Source: a virus
Reading direction: 5' to 3' (one strand)
IMG/VR virus record: IMGVR_UViG_3300030098_006179
Location: 82,773-146,772 of that record
Length of the DNA stretch: 64,000 bases
Shown: positions 56,706 through 64,000 of the stretch, piece after piece
How positions within the stretch are numbered: position 1 is the stretch's first letter
How the letters are laid out: every line of letters begins with the position of its first letter
Program-made: the position numbers and the translations under genes
The notes under the pieces: model-generated
Told to the model about the DNA's origin: nothing
Database searches by the model: none
Seen by the model: only the letters and a program-made list of their open reading frames with translations

Positions 56706-59183
56706 TTATTGACAACTTTCACATGTGGGGTCTAAGATTGAGCAAGCTTTAGGAGTAGACCCACTATCATCACCATAACTTGTATTACTATTATTATTGT
56801 TACTACCTTCTTGAGTAGTTGCTGTTGATTTTTCAATTTCACTGGCTGATTTAGTTCTTAAATAATACGTACTTTTCAGTCCATTATTTCTAGCATGAAT
56901 ATACAAATCGTTCAAGTACTTTAATGAAGTTTTATTATTAAACAAGTTTAATGATTGTCCCATATCAATCCATTTTTGTTTGGCAGCCGCGCTTTCAATC
57001 AGCTTGAATTGATCGTGATCAAACGCTGTGCAGTACCTATCTTTTAGTTCTTGTGGAATTTCTCCATTTAAATTTAAAAGGTTTCCATCAACAGCTTTAA
57101 GCATCTCAACAAGAGTGGGGTTCCATATTCCAATTTGTTTACATTCTTTTACAAACCATTCATTTACAATCATAAGGTTTCCAGATTTATTTTCGTAAAC
57201 AAACAGTGTTGAAAAATCTGGTTCAATAGATGTTGAGCAGCCTTGAATATAAGAAATGGTTGCAGTTGGAGCAATAGCCATTGTGTTACTGTTTCTCATT
57301 CCAAATTCTTTTATGTTAGACCTAAGCTTTTTCCAGTCTAAATCTGGAGTAAAAGTTCTTCCCCTGTGGGAAATAGGCTTTTGGTCAAGGTACTTCATTA
57401 AATTTTTATATGTATCAATAGGTAAAACGCCTTGATCCCAAAGTGATCCAGAGTAGGTGGAATAACATCCCTTTTCTTTTGAAAGATTGTTTGAGTTCAT
57501 GATGCAATGGTAGGAAATAAACTCGTACAATTCGTCAGAAAATTTTACAGCTTCATCGCTAGAAAAATTTACTTTATAAGAATGAAAAACGTCAGCCCAT
57601 CCCATGCTTCCAGCGCCAACTGGCCTATGGGAGAGATTAGATTTTCTTGCTTCTTTAGTGGGATAAAAATTTAAATCAATAACATTATCAAGCATCCTCA
57701 TTTGGGTTGCTATTGTTTTCGCAAGCTTTTTAAAATCTAGCTTGCCGTTTTCTTTTAAATGTTCTTTTAAATTTACAGAGCTTAAGTTGCACACCGCAGT
57801 TTCTCCAACCTCAACTTTATCTCCTTGCTCGTATTTTGATGGTTTAGTATGCAAAAAGATTTCCGTGCATAGATTAGAGCTATGAACAATACCCTCGTGA
57901 ATATTAGAGTACCTCATGTTTGCGTTGTCTTTGAATGTCATCCAAGGGTGTCCTGTTTCAAACAGGATTTTTAACATTTTTTTCCACAAATCTTTAGCTT
58001 TAATTATCTGGTAGTTTTCTATTTCTCCTGAGTCTGCTTTTTTGCAATATTTAATATAAGCCTTATCAAAATTTTCTCCATACAACTCATGTAAATCTCT
58101 TACATCAGATGGAGAAAACAAGTACCAATCTCCGTTTTCTTGGACTCTTCTAATAAATAAATCTGGTAGCCAGTTTGCGGTATTCATATCGTGACACCTT
58201 CGGCGTTCGTCTCCGGTGTTCTTTTTAAGATCTAAGAATTCATGTATGTCTAAATGCCAAGGTTCAATATACGCGCATCCTGCTCCGGGGCGTTTGCCCC
58301 CTTGATTAACAGCAACTAATAAATCGTTATAAATTTTTAGCCAAGGAATTAACCCACTTGATGTACCGTTTGTTCCTTTAATGTGGGAACCAGATGATCT
58401 AAAATTAGTAACGTCAAATCCTAAGCCTCCTGCAAATTTGGATTTCCTAGCTTCTTGCCAAGCTCCATCAAAAATACCATCAATGCTATCGTCAAAAGTA
58501 TTTAAATAGCAACTTGATAATTGGCTCCTAACGCTTCCACTATTAAACAGCGTTGGGGTTGATGGGCAAAGGTGAAATTGTGAAATTGCATTGTAAAATT
58601 CTATGCATTTTTCTTCTTTGTTTTTTTCGTTTAAAGCTAGCCCCATAGCAACCCTCATCCAAAATGATTGAGGTGATTCAAGTCTCCTGCCTTTTAGCTT
58701 GTGAAAGTATCTATCAAATAGAATTTGTAATCCAAGATACTTAAATTTAAAATCTCTTTTTAACACTAAAGCTTCTGACAATTTCTTTAAATCAAATTTT
58801 AAAAGTTCTTTATTTAGAATTCCTTCTTTTACTAGAAGTTTAATGTTTCTAATAAAGGAAAGTCTATATTGGTGATCAAATGCGTCCTTATCTACGCTCA
58901 CCCCAAAGACCTCTTTGTGAATATTGCCCAGTAATAATCTTGCTGCTACGTGTGAATAATTTGGATCTTTTTCAATCTTTGTCCTAGCAGACATGATAAG
59001 AGCCTTATCAATCTCTTTTGTTGGTATTTTTTCGTATAGCTGCACGTGGGCATCAATGACAATCTCGCTTGCAGACACGTTTTCTAGGCCCTCACAGGCT
59101 CTCTGGGCGCATAAATTTACCTTATTGATGTCTAGCTTCTGAAGTCTTCCGTTCCTCTTTTTTACTTGAAGTATATCGCTCAT
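56706..59183 (-). CDS. nrdA: Ribonucleotide reductase large subunit, class I
   Basis: An 825-residue NrdA. Residues 1-95 form one ATP-cone (VKKRNGRLQKLDINKVNLCA). Active-site segments are SQLSSCYLN (first Cys of the redox pair), SNLCTEIFL (the radical Cys and the Glu) and AVCNLSSVNL (second Cys). The C-terminal tail CSILDPTCESCQ carries the shuttle cysteines. Length is normal. A Ser/Asn-rich linker of about 25 residues comes before the tail. It lies directly before nrdB. Confidence 0.96.
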   Translation of the reverse strand: MSDILQVKKRNGRLQKLDINKVNLCAQRACEGLENVSASEIVIDAHVQLYEKIPTKEIDKALIMSARTKIEKDPNYSHVAARLLLGNIHKEVFGVSVDKDAFDHQYRLSFIRNIKLLVKEGILNKELLKFDLKKLSEALVLKRDFKFKYLGLQILFDRYFHKLKGRRLESPQSFWMRVAMGLALNEKNKEEKCIEFYNAISQFHLCPSTPTLFNSGSVRSQLSSCYLNTFDDSIDGIFDGAWQEARKSKFAGGLGFDVTNFRSSGSHIKGTNGTSSGLIPWLKIYNDLLVAVNQGGKRPGAGCAYIEPWHLDIHEFLDLKKNTGDERRRCHDMNTANWLPDLFIRRVQENGDWYLFSPSDVRDLHELYGENFDKAYIKYCKKADSGEIENYQIIKAKDLWKKMLKILFETGHPWMTFKDNANMRYSNIHEGIVHSSNLCTEIFLHTKPSKYEQGDKVEVGETAVCNLSSVNLKEHLKENGKLDFKKLAKTIATQMRMLDNVIDLNFYPTKEARKSNLSHRPVGAGSMGWADVFHSYKVNFSSDEAVKFSDELYEFISYHCIMNSNNLSKEKGCYSTYSGSLWDQGVLPIDTYKNLMKYLDQKPISHRGRTFTPDLDWKKLRSNIKEFGMRNSNTMAIAPTATISYIQGCSTSIEPDFSTLFVYENKSGNLMIVNEWFVKECKQIGIWNPTLVEMLKAVDGNLLNLNGEIPQELKDRYCTAFDHDQFKLIESAAAKQKWIDMGQSLNLFNNKTSLKYLNDLYIHARNNGLKSTYYLRTKSASEIEKSTATTQEGSNNNNSNTSYGDDSGSTPKACSILDPTCESCQ

Positions 59184-59267
59184 CTGAATGTATTAAATAT
59201 TACATAATTTTACATTCCGATAAAGAGAAAAGTTTAGATAAAGCAAAAAAAAATTTTACAAAACCTT

Positions 59268-59627
59268 TTAGGGTGTACCACCCTCTGACTTTTCATTAAA
59301 ATGTTTCATTCCATTTCTTTTTTTGCTGTAATTTTTGTAATAATCCTGTTTTACTGGATCGTATCCTAATTTTTGAATTCTTTTTTCTGAAGCTTCTTTT
59401 GCTCTATCCATCATATCCCCGTATGTACCCCTTGTATCTTTCGTTGAATCAACAAAAGCTTTTGAGTCAAATGGGTCTGGGTTTGAGTCTATAGCAGCGT
59501 TTGGCACACTCCAAACTCTTACCCATTCAACTCCTTCGTCATCAACAAAAACGTGGGGTTCTTTCATTGATTGTTGAACGTCAATTACTATTGGGTGTTC
59601 TGGATGTGCAAATTGATAAATGGGCAT
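59268..59627 (-). CDS. Small FmdB-start-like protein, unknown
   Basis: A 119-residue protein starting MPIYQFAHPEHP. The first four residues are those of FmdB-type zinc-ribbon proteins, but all cysteines are absent, so no zinc would be bound. The second half is helical and charged (DMMDRAKEASEKRIQKLGYD, QDYYKNYSKKRNG). Small phage proteins of this style are often head- or assembly-related, but I cannot assign one. It shares TAATG-like contact with the glycosyltransferase gene upstream. Confidence 0.55.
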   Translation of the reverse strand: MPIYQFAHPEHPIVIDVQQSMKEPHVFVDDEGVEWVRVWSVPNAAIDSNPDPFDSKAFVDSTKDTRGTYGDMMDRAKEASEKRIQKLGYDPVKQDYYKNYSKKRNGMKHFNEKSEGGTP

Positions 59628-60700
59628 TATATTAATTCTAATAATTTATCTAAAGTTTTAGAATATGTAAATTCTTCTTGAAGCTTTAATCCTTCTTCGT
59701 TTGTTGGGTTACTTTCAACTCTCTTTATCGCCTCTTCACAGGCGGATATAAAATCATCCTCATTCCAATCAAATATTTGACCTTGATTATATTCAGTACC
59801 CTCAACAAAGAATTTTCCATCATAAGCATTGATTTTCCCACTTGGGGGTACTAGGATTGAGTTTTCTTCATTAGCCCAATCTTTGTAAGCGTGAGCGTTC
59901 AGGATGACTGAGTGCTTACCCATTGCTGTTGATTGAAATTCCGGTAATCCCCAGCCCTCTCCTCCAGACATTCCAATTATAATATTGGAAGAATTTAAAA
60001 AATCATTATAAAGATTATTGGTACTCATAAACCCAACAAAATTAACATTAAAGAAGCTGTTGCCCTGCACAATCTCTTGAATTATCTTTTGATTATCTTC
60101 TGGGGAAAAGAAGTTGTTATAATTAGAGCATTGCAAATAGTATTTTTTATTGTTTCCAAACTTTTTAAGCCAAGCTCTTATGATTTTTGCGTGATGTTTT
60201 CTGTGTTCAAACTTTCCACATAAATTAAAAGTTATTCTGCCGTCTTGAAAAAAATCTTTTTCTATTCTTTTAAAATTAAAACTGTCAAATCCTAGTGGGA
60301 CATAATGTGTCTTAACGTCTCTTGATTCAAAAACTTGTTGAGAATACTTAGAACTAGTTACTACATTGTTGTTTTTGGCTATATTAACTTCTGTTTGTGT
60401 GGGGTTATCTAATTCGTAAAAAGTAAAAAGTAGCTGTTCTTTACTTACAGAAGAAAGGGCTCCGTTTAAATGCCAAAGTTTAATTGATGTGTTGTTTCTA
60501 TCGTGGTCTTTATTAGCTCTAAGAATGTTTTTGCTTAACCATTTTTCAAAATCTTCATCTTTATTATGTGTCGAAAGATCTGGATTATTTATTGGAAATA
60601 CGCAAGGGTCAAGGCCTCTGCCCTTCATTTCTCTAAGAAGGGACACAGAGACCTGACCAAATGATACTGGATTAATCGGTATCTCTAAACAATACTCCAT
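59627..60700 (-). CDS. GT4 glycosyltransferase
   Basis: A 357-residue GT-B enzyme. N-terminal NPVSFGQVSVSLLREMKGRG is the first loop, the interdomain region has ITFNLCGKFEHRKHHAKIIR, and the donor site is IIIGMSGGEGWGLPEFQST followed by VILNAHAYKDW. The acidic residue after GEGWGLP is the usual GT4 Glu. It stands apart from the glycan island, between a small gene and the RNR genes, so it may serve another acceptor, for example modified DNA or a virion protein. No evidence decides this. Confidence 0.88.
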   Translation of the reverse strand: MEYCLEIPINPVSFGQVSVSLLREMKGRGLDPCVFPINNPDLSTHNKDEDFEKWLSKNILRANKDHDRNNTSIKLWHLNGALSSVSKEQLLFTFYELDNPTQTEVNIAKNNNVVTSSKYSQQVFESRDVKTHYVPLGFDSFNFKRIEKDFFQDGRITFNLCGKFEHRKHHAKIIRAWLKKFGNNKKYYLQCSNYNNFFSPEDNQKIIQEIVQGNSFFNVNFVGFMSTNNLYNDFLNSSNIIIGMSGGEGWGLPEFQSTAMGKHSVILNAHAYKDWANEENSILVPPSGKINAYDGKFFVEGTEYNQGQIFDWNEDDFISACEEAIKRVESNPTNEEGLKLQEEFTYSKTLDKLLELI

Positions 60701-60942
60701 TAAATCAGTTCTTCCTCTTGCACCTGTTCTGAAACAGTAGAGGTTTGCTCTGACTGATTCTTAGGTTCAGACTTATAAACCCTAAAATCGGGTTGATTGT
60801 CTTTATTCTTGTTTTTATTGGAAAAAATTACAACCTTTTGGTCTCCAACTTTTCCCGTGAGGTAAGTCTGGTTGCGCCCCTTATTCTTCCAGAGGGCACC
60901 AATCTCGCGCTCTTGCCATTCGTTTTTTTGTGTGTCTTCCAT
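60700..60942 (-). CDS. Small beta protein, unknown
   Basis: An 80-residue protein. EREIGALWKNKGRNQTYLTG followed by KVVIFSNKNKNKDNQPDFRVYKS is a short beta sheet pattern of a small conserved family seen in phages and bacteria, whose function I do not know. A Gln/Glu-rich tail (EQTSTVSEQVQEEELI) follows. It has its own promoter and is predicted to be leaderless. Confidence 0.65.
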   Translation of the reverse strand: MEDTQKNEWQEREIGALWKNKGRNQTYLTGKVGDQKVVIFSNKNKNKDNQPDFRVYKSEPKNQSEQTSTVSEQVQEEELI

Positions 60943-60948
60943 GCACCT

Positions 60949-60977
60949 AATCTACTGGTTGTATAAAATATTGTCAA
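60949..60977 (-). promoter_or_regulatory. Promoter for 60942-59627
   Basis: Minus strand: TTGACA (60972-60977), exactly 17 nt, TAGATT (60949-60954), 6 nt (AGGTGC), ATG 60942. The AGG could look like a ribosome-binding site, but it lies at or before the predicted transcription start. Confidence 0.6.
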
Positions 60978-60984
60978 GGATTTT

Positions 60985-61578
60985 TTATATGAAATCTAAA
61001 GTATTTTTACTCTTAACTTTATTTTTTAAAATCGACTTGGCTTTATTATGTATGTTTATAGCTGTTTGAGAGCTAATGTCTAGCTCTTTTGCTATTTGTT
61101 TCCAAGTTTTTTTCGATCCATCTTTCGTGAAATATCTCATCATGTATATTTGTTTTATTCTTGGATCACTAAGTTCATCTAGTATATGACAGATAAATTC
61201 TTTAGTATTTTCGTTTTGTGGGGGGTCAGAAGTTTCTTCTTTTAACAGTGAAGCCTTAACGCTTTCGTCTTCTATTGAAACGGTTTGCTGTTTTATAGAA
61301 TTAAGCATATTCAAGCAGTGGTATCTGGTATAATTACCAAGCCACGTTGAGTATTTTGTTTTCTTGGAAGAATTAAAAGTCATTGCCGATTTATAAATTA
61401 AATAATGTCTTTCGCTAAAAACGTCATCTTTGGTATAACCGACCTTAGCTAACGATGGATAAAACCTTTGTAAAATTTTATAACACAAAGGGCTATGTTT
61501 TGAAATTAGTTGCTTGATGCTATCTTCGCAGCCTTCATTTTGGATGTTTAAAACAAGTTCTCTGTCGGGGTCAATCAT
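60985..61578 (-). CDS. Phage RNA polymerase sigma factor
   Basis: A 197-residue sigma-70-family protein. Region 2 spans about residues 20-95 (SKHSPLCYKILQRFYPSL, then FNSSKKTKYSTWLGNYTRYH, the DNA-melting helix). Region 4 spans about 140-190 (ELSDPRIKQIYMMRYF, then KTWKQIAKELDISSQTAINI, the -35 recognition helix-turn-helix). Regions 1.1 and 3 are missing, as in phage late sigma factors and ECF factors. It would redirect host RNA polymerase to phage promoters, perhaps those of the plus-strand virion module. Its start overlaps the small gene upstream (ATGA). Confidence 0.85.
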   Translation of the reverse strand: MIDPDRELVLNIQNEGCEDSIKQLISKHSPLCYKILQRFYPSLAKVGYTKDDVFSERHYLIYKSAMTFNSSKKTKYSTWLGNYTRYHCLNMLNSIKQQTVSIEDESVKASLLKEETSDPPQNENTKEFICHILDELSDPRIKQIYMMRYFTKDGSKKTWKQIAKELDISSQTAINIHNKAKSILKNKVKSKNTLDFI

Positions 61579-61730
61579 TTTTCAATAAGATAAGTATCTA
61601 GATTTTTAGTTTTTTTAATTTTTTTCTGATACTTTAACGCCTGCTTTTTTCCTTCTTCCGAAAAAGGAAAACACCCCTGCAGGTAATTTTTGTCCCTTGA
61701 TAGAACCATGTACATTCTTTTATTCTTCAT
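61575..61730 (-). CDS. Very small protein (51 aa), unknown
   Basis: A 51-residue frame from ATG 61730 to TGA 61575. It overlaps the small gene upstream by 11 nt and the sigma gene as ATGA, so it fills what would be the only gap in this operon. The product has a beta start (MYMVLSRDKNYLQG), a CFPFSEEGKKQALKYQKK helix and a LIEK end, which looks like a folded small phage protein and not random translation. Function unknown. Confidence 0.7.
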   Translation of the reverse strand: MKNKRMYMVLSRDKNYLQGCFPFSEEGKKQALKYQKKIKKTKNLDTYLIEK

Positions 61731-61902
61731 GTGTTGATTCTTCTTTTATTAATTTTTTTAACTCGTTTAAATGGAACACCATCCAGCTTTCTCCAACGCT
61801 TTTAGAGGCTTCGTGTTGTTTAATCATTTGTTTTTTATATTGAAGGTCATCAAACTGAGCCTTTTCTATTATTTGATCTAACATTTTTAAACTTTTTTTC
61901 AT
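61720..61902 (-). CDS. Small helical protein, unknown
   Basis: A 60-residue, mostly helical, charged protein (LKMLDQIIEKAQFDDLQYKK, SWMVFHLNELKKLIKEE). It overlaps the dNMP kinase gene as ATGA and the 51-residue gene by 11 nt, which supports translation. Function unknown. Confidence 0.6.
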   Translation of the reverse strand: MKKSLKMLDQIIEKAQFDDLQYKKQMIKQHEASKSVGESWMVFHLNELKKLIKEESTHEE

Positions 61903-62573
61903 TCTTCGTCCCTTAAATAATTTTCTTTATCAATAATATAGTTAGCAAGGCCCTCTTCAAAAATGAATTGATGAACCCATCCCTCTAATTTCTTTTCAAC
62001 CTCAATCATGTTCCCTTCTATTGTTGGCCACTCAATAACGGCGTCTGCCGCAGCTTTAAGCTTGGGGTCTTCTCTCTCCTCTTCTGAATTGACGGGAGGC
62101 CTGAATACCTTGGTTTTTCTAGACTTACCTTCTAGTAGCTTCATTTCGTACTGAGAAACATGACATAGCGTTCCGTTCATTAATTTTTTAAGCCAGTAAA
62201 TTTCGTCTTGTTTGTACTGGTCGTACCTAATATCAGTGACCACAATTAAAGTGTCCTCATCAAGCTCTTTGTTTTTGATGTCTTTTTTTATTATTTTATT
62301 TAATTCTCTGGTGAAGTATTTACCATCGGTAAGCTTTCTTTTATGGGTTCCATGAAAAACTAAGAGATCTCTAATGGATTCCTTTTCTTCTCTATTACAA
62401 TTAAAAAGATCTATCTTATAATGACGCTTGCAAAAAGGATTAACCTCAAGCTTTAGCTTATCAGCTAAAGCATATCTTTTACATTTAACATATCTAGACA
62501 AGATAGTATAAAATAAATCTTTTCCTGCTCCGGCGACTCCGGATACTCCTATAACTTTATTGGGGATTTTCAC
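61899..62573 (-). CDS. Deoxynucleoside monophosphate kinase-like
   Basis: A 224-residue P-loop kinase starting at GTG 62573. The P loop is GVSGVAGAGKDLFYT, similar to phage T4 gp1 and related dNMP kinases. DTLIVVTDIRYDQYKQDE is the second acidic strand region, and FRPPVNSEEER may form the lid. It would make dNDPs or dNTP precursors, together with the RNR and dCMP deaminase. It is the first gene of the block that leads to the sigma factor, and lies next to the gene-free structured region. Confidence 0.85.
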   Translation of the reverse strand: MKIPNKVIGVSGVAGAGKDLFYTILSRYVKCKRYALADKLKLEVNPFCKRHYKIDLFNCNREEKESIRDLLVFHGTHKRKLTDGKYFTRELNKIIKKDIKNKELDEDTLIVVTDIRYDQYKQDEIYWLKKLMNGTLCHVSQYEMKLLEGKSRKTKVFRPPVNSEEEREDPKLKAAADAVIEWPTIEGNMIEVEKKLEGWVHQFIFEEGLANYIIDKENYLRDEE

Positions 62574-62640
62574 TTAAAAAATTATATATTCTAAATTAAA
62601 CACAATTAAAAAATTTTGCAAGTTATTTATATAATAATAT
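62574..62640. other. AT-rich gene-free stretch
   Basis: Almost only A and T between the dNMP kinase start and the structured region. It has many TATAAT-like hexamers on both strands, for example around 62630-62650, so it may hold a promoter for the kinase gene or for the RNA, or an easily melted origin element. Confidence 0.35.
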
Positions 62641-63030
62641 TATATTATTCGTGTCTACATCTTTTTCTTAAGCAATAAAGACAAGTACCCCCACTGGGGG
62701 AGTACTGTATTTATGTGTCCAAACTTTTCTTGAAGCCCTGTGATTTTTTATTGATGGGACATTCAACGACACAATACTGACAGATATATAATCTGTGATA
62801 GCCTACCATATAGGCGAGAGAGACTGTGCTCAAAAACTCTGCTTACGACTATCTACCGCTACACAACGGGTAATTCATGGTAATTAACCATGCGTCTTTT
62901 GTTCTCGCGTATTTGTACGAGAGGCTGTCCCTTGATACGGAAGTAAGCCAGCTTCCACCTTACTGTGTTCAGTCATCTCAGGCAAACTCCACTGTTTTCT
63001 CTCAGCGAGCTTAAAGGTTTTCCTTTTTCA
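62641..63030. ncRNA. Candidate structured RNA (or origin), unassigned
   Basis: The region has no convincing gene. By hand count GC is about 35-45 percent, against about 30 in neighbouring genes. Helices include 62684-62688/62702-62706 continuing as 62689-62692/62697-62700, the nested pairs 62714-62719/62768-62773 with 62730-62734/62762-62766, then hairpins 62781-62795, 62801-62815, 62854-62872, 62876-62892 and 62903-62922. GGAAG/CTTCC (62939-62943/62952-62956) crosses TAAG/CTTA (62944-62947/62959-62962), a possible H-type pseudoknot. It does not look like tRNA, tmRNA or RNase P. The strand is undecided because the helices are nearly symmetrical. An origin is the main alternative. Confidence 0.55.
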
Positions 63031-63043
63031 TACTTTGGGATCA

Positions 63044-63475
63044 TTATAGGTCGTTGTCAAGCTCTTCTTCGGATTTTAAATTAATTCCAGCTAATACAAT
63101 TAAGTCTTTTATATTGTTGGCAGTTATGTTTCCAGCATCACAAACAGACTCTTTTACATTATATTTTTCAGCAGCATCATTAACAACATGTGCTATAGTT
63201 ATAGCTAATTCGTAATCTATTTCAACTTTCTGAGGCATACTCTCTAGTGGTCTTTCAAGCACCCAAACTCGTCTTTTTTGCTTTTTATAATCTACTTCTT
63301 GACTTTGAATTATTTCATATTTTTCTAAATTTTTTAAAGCACACAAAACAGAAGCTTTATCTCTTTCTTCGTCTCCGGATACAATTACTAATTTTAAAAA
63401 GTCTTGTTCAAGACAAAAGGAATCATTCGAGCTAAACCATTCGTATAGTTTTAATGATGATTCTAATACATTCAT
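63044..63475 (-). CDS. Possible winged-helix protein, unknown
   Basis: A 143-residue protein. Residues about 1-75 (LKLYEWFSSNDSFCLEQDFL, DKASVLCALKNLEKYEIIQS, KKQKRRVWVLERP) have the helix-helix-wing order of winged-helix DNA-binding domains; the second half is helical. A regulator is possible but not proven. It starts 5 nt after a TAATAT hexamer and is divergent from dCMP deaminase. The structured region lies directly downstream. Confidence 0.5.
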   Translation of the reverse strand: MNVLESSLKLYEWFSSNDSFCLEQDFLKLVIVSGDEERDKASVLCALKNLEKYEIIQSQEVDYKKQKRRVWVLERPLESMPQKVEIDYELAITIAHVVNDAAEKYNVKESVCDAGNITANNIKDLIVLAGINLKSEEELDNDL

Positions 63476-63552
63476 AGTAGATATTAGTTGATTTTTCTTA
63501 AAAAATAAATAATTATTGACTTTATTTGGGTTGATATTATATTTATAATAAG

Positions 63553-63963
63553 ATGAATAGATTAGATTGGGACGAGTATGCTCTAGAATTGGCTAGAGTT
63601 GCAGCGTTAAGAAGCGAGGATCCATTTATGAAAGTTGGGGCCTGCGTTTTGAGGGACGACAATAGCGTTGCAGGTTTAGGGTATAATGGTGCGCCGCCGG
63701 GAATACAAATAGATTGGTCTAACAGGGACGAAAGAAGAAAAAGGGTGGTTCATGCAGAAGTTAACGCTTTAAGATACGCGAAACCGGGAGAGTGCAAATT
63801 GCTAGCGTGCAATCTCTTACCATGTAATGAGTGTTTAAAAATGATAGCTTCATATGGAATTAAAAAGGTTGTTTTTTCTAAAATATATGATCTTGACAGT
63901 AGCTCATTACAATTAGCAAAAGAATTTGGAATAAAGTTAATTCAAATAACAGATGAGGATTGA
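63553..63963 (+). CDS. dCMP deaminase
   Basis: A 136-residue zinc deaminase. VVHAEVNAL (His-Ala-Glu) and LLPCNECLKMI (Pro-Cys-x2-Cys) bind zinc and supply the catalytic Glu; VGACVLRDDNSVAGLGYNG and GAPPGIQ are substrate-pocket segments. It makes dUMP from dCMP for dTTP synthesis. No thymidylate synthase is in this window. The promoter is not clear: TTGACT (63516-63521) and TATATT (63538-63543) are 16 nt apart and would give a nearly leaderless mRNA. Confidence 0.92.
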   Translation: MNRLDWDEYALELARVAALRSEDPFMKVGACVLRDDNSVAGLGYNGAPPGIQIDWSNRDERRKRVVHAEVNALRYAKPGECKLLACNLLPCNECLKMIASYGIKKVVFSKIYDLDSSSLQLAKEFGIKLIQITDED

Positions 63964-64000
63964 GGAAACACTAACCAGTTCTGCAAGATTAAAAGAATGG
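63953..64000 (+). CDS. Start of an unidentified gene (cut by window edge)
   Basis: ATG 63953 begins an open frame that overlaps the dCMP deaminase gene by 11 nt and runs off the window after 16 codons (MRIEETLTSSARLKEW). The overlap matches the style of other gene junctions here. Too short to identify. Confidence 0.45.
   Translation, partial: MRIEETLTSSARLKEW

Noticed and set aside
62877-63014. A 45-codon plus-strand frame within the structured region
   Set aside because: Codon use is GC-rich and unlike any real gene here, and the frame covers helices; kept only as an alternative to the RNA.
63013-63028. AAAGG-TTTT-CCTTTTT as an intrinsic terminator on the plus strand
   Set aside because: The stem is only 5 bp and AT-rich, too weak to call.
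62641-63030. tmRNA, RNase P RNA or group I intron
   Set aside because: No tag-like frame ending in ALAA, no RNase P core sequence, no clear P7-like pair with G-binding site, and no split gene around it.
1-64000. CRISPR arrays, insertion sequences, integrase or tRNA genes
   Set aside because: No regularly spaced repeats with unique spacers, no transposase motifs, no tyrosine or serine recombinase, and no cloverleaf was found by eye in the few gene-free gaps.
1-64000. A T4-like cyanophage
   Set aside because: Some glycan enzymes (GT6, GT11, cupredoxin-like virion domain) recall such phages, but the polymerase is DnaE-type, the helicase DnaB-type and the recombinase RecA-type, with no T4 core replication genes or photosynthesis genes in the window.

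Overview
This window looks like part of the genome of a large, AT-rich tailed double-stranded DNA phage, probably from an aquatic (marine-type) habitat. The reasons are a compact layout in which most neighbouring genes overlap or abut, virion-type proteins (a collagen-like fibre, a repeat-rich protein of about 1850 residues, a cupredoxin-like structural domain), a complete phage replication and nucleotide-metabolism gene set, a phage-type sigma factor, and no ribosomal or central-metabolism genes. No integrase, terminase, portal or major capsid gene is in this part. The host cannot be named. Promoters of the TTGACA-N17-TATAAT type imply a host with an ordinary vegetative sigma factor.

Layout. 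(1) 1-2414, plus strand: the 3' part of a collagen-like fibre gene and a second probable virion gene. (2) 2401-19413, minus strand: replication and recombination genes (candidate annealing protein, candidate ssDNA-binding protein, DNA polymerase III alpha split into a PHP-domain gene and a catalytic gene, DnaQ-like exonuclease, RecB/Cas4-like nuclease, TOPRIM primase, DnaB helicase, small PD-(D/E)XK nuclease, RecA), mixed with glycosyltransferases and led by the GDP-fucose genes fcl and gmd. (3) 19441-21106, plus: a Fringe-like and a GT4-like glycosyltransferase. (4) 21103-44870, minus: a glycan island of about 24 kb with 27 genes. It covers dTDP-sugar synthesis, amino-sugar synthesis, a heptose-type kinase with a cytidylyltransferase, a LicD-like protein, several methyltransferases and more than ten glycosyltransferases, including ABO-type GT6 and fucosyltransferase GT11. 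(5) 44939-54911: small genes, then a plus-strand virion module (45640-53191), then a second GT11-like enzyme and an FkbM methyltransferase. (6) 54895-62573: signal peptidase I, both ribonucleotide reductase subunits, a glycosyltransferase, a sigma factor, small genes and a dNMP kinase. (7) 62574-63043: a GC-richer, gene-free region full of inverted repeats, a candidate structured RNA. (8) 63044-64000: a possible winged-helix protein, dCMP deaminase and the start of one more gene.

How it fits together. The phage carries its own bacterial-style replisome (Pol III alpha in two pieces, a proofreading exonuclease, DnaB, primase, RecA) and dNTP supply (class I RNR, dCMP deaminase, dNMP kinase). It also encodes enough enzymes to make several activated sugars (GDP-fucose, a dTDP-6-deoxy or amino sugar, probably a heptose and a CDP-linked group) and to assemble a branched, methylated glycan. 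Whether that glycan is put on the phage's own Ser/Thr/Gly-rich virion protein or on the host surface cannot be read from sequence.

The points most worth following up are the unassigned structured region at 62641-63030, the split polymerase with a degenerate PHP domain, an RNR small subunit lacking the radical tyrosine, a heptosyltransferase-like fold split by a +1 frame change, and a recurrent promoter layout (TTGACA-N17-TANNNT followed about 6 nt later by the start codon) that predicts leaderless mRNAs. All gene and domain calls are recognised by eye; no database search was run.
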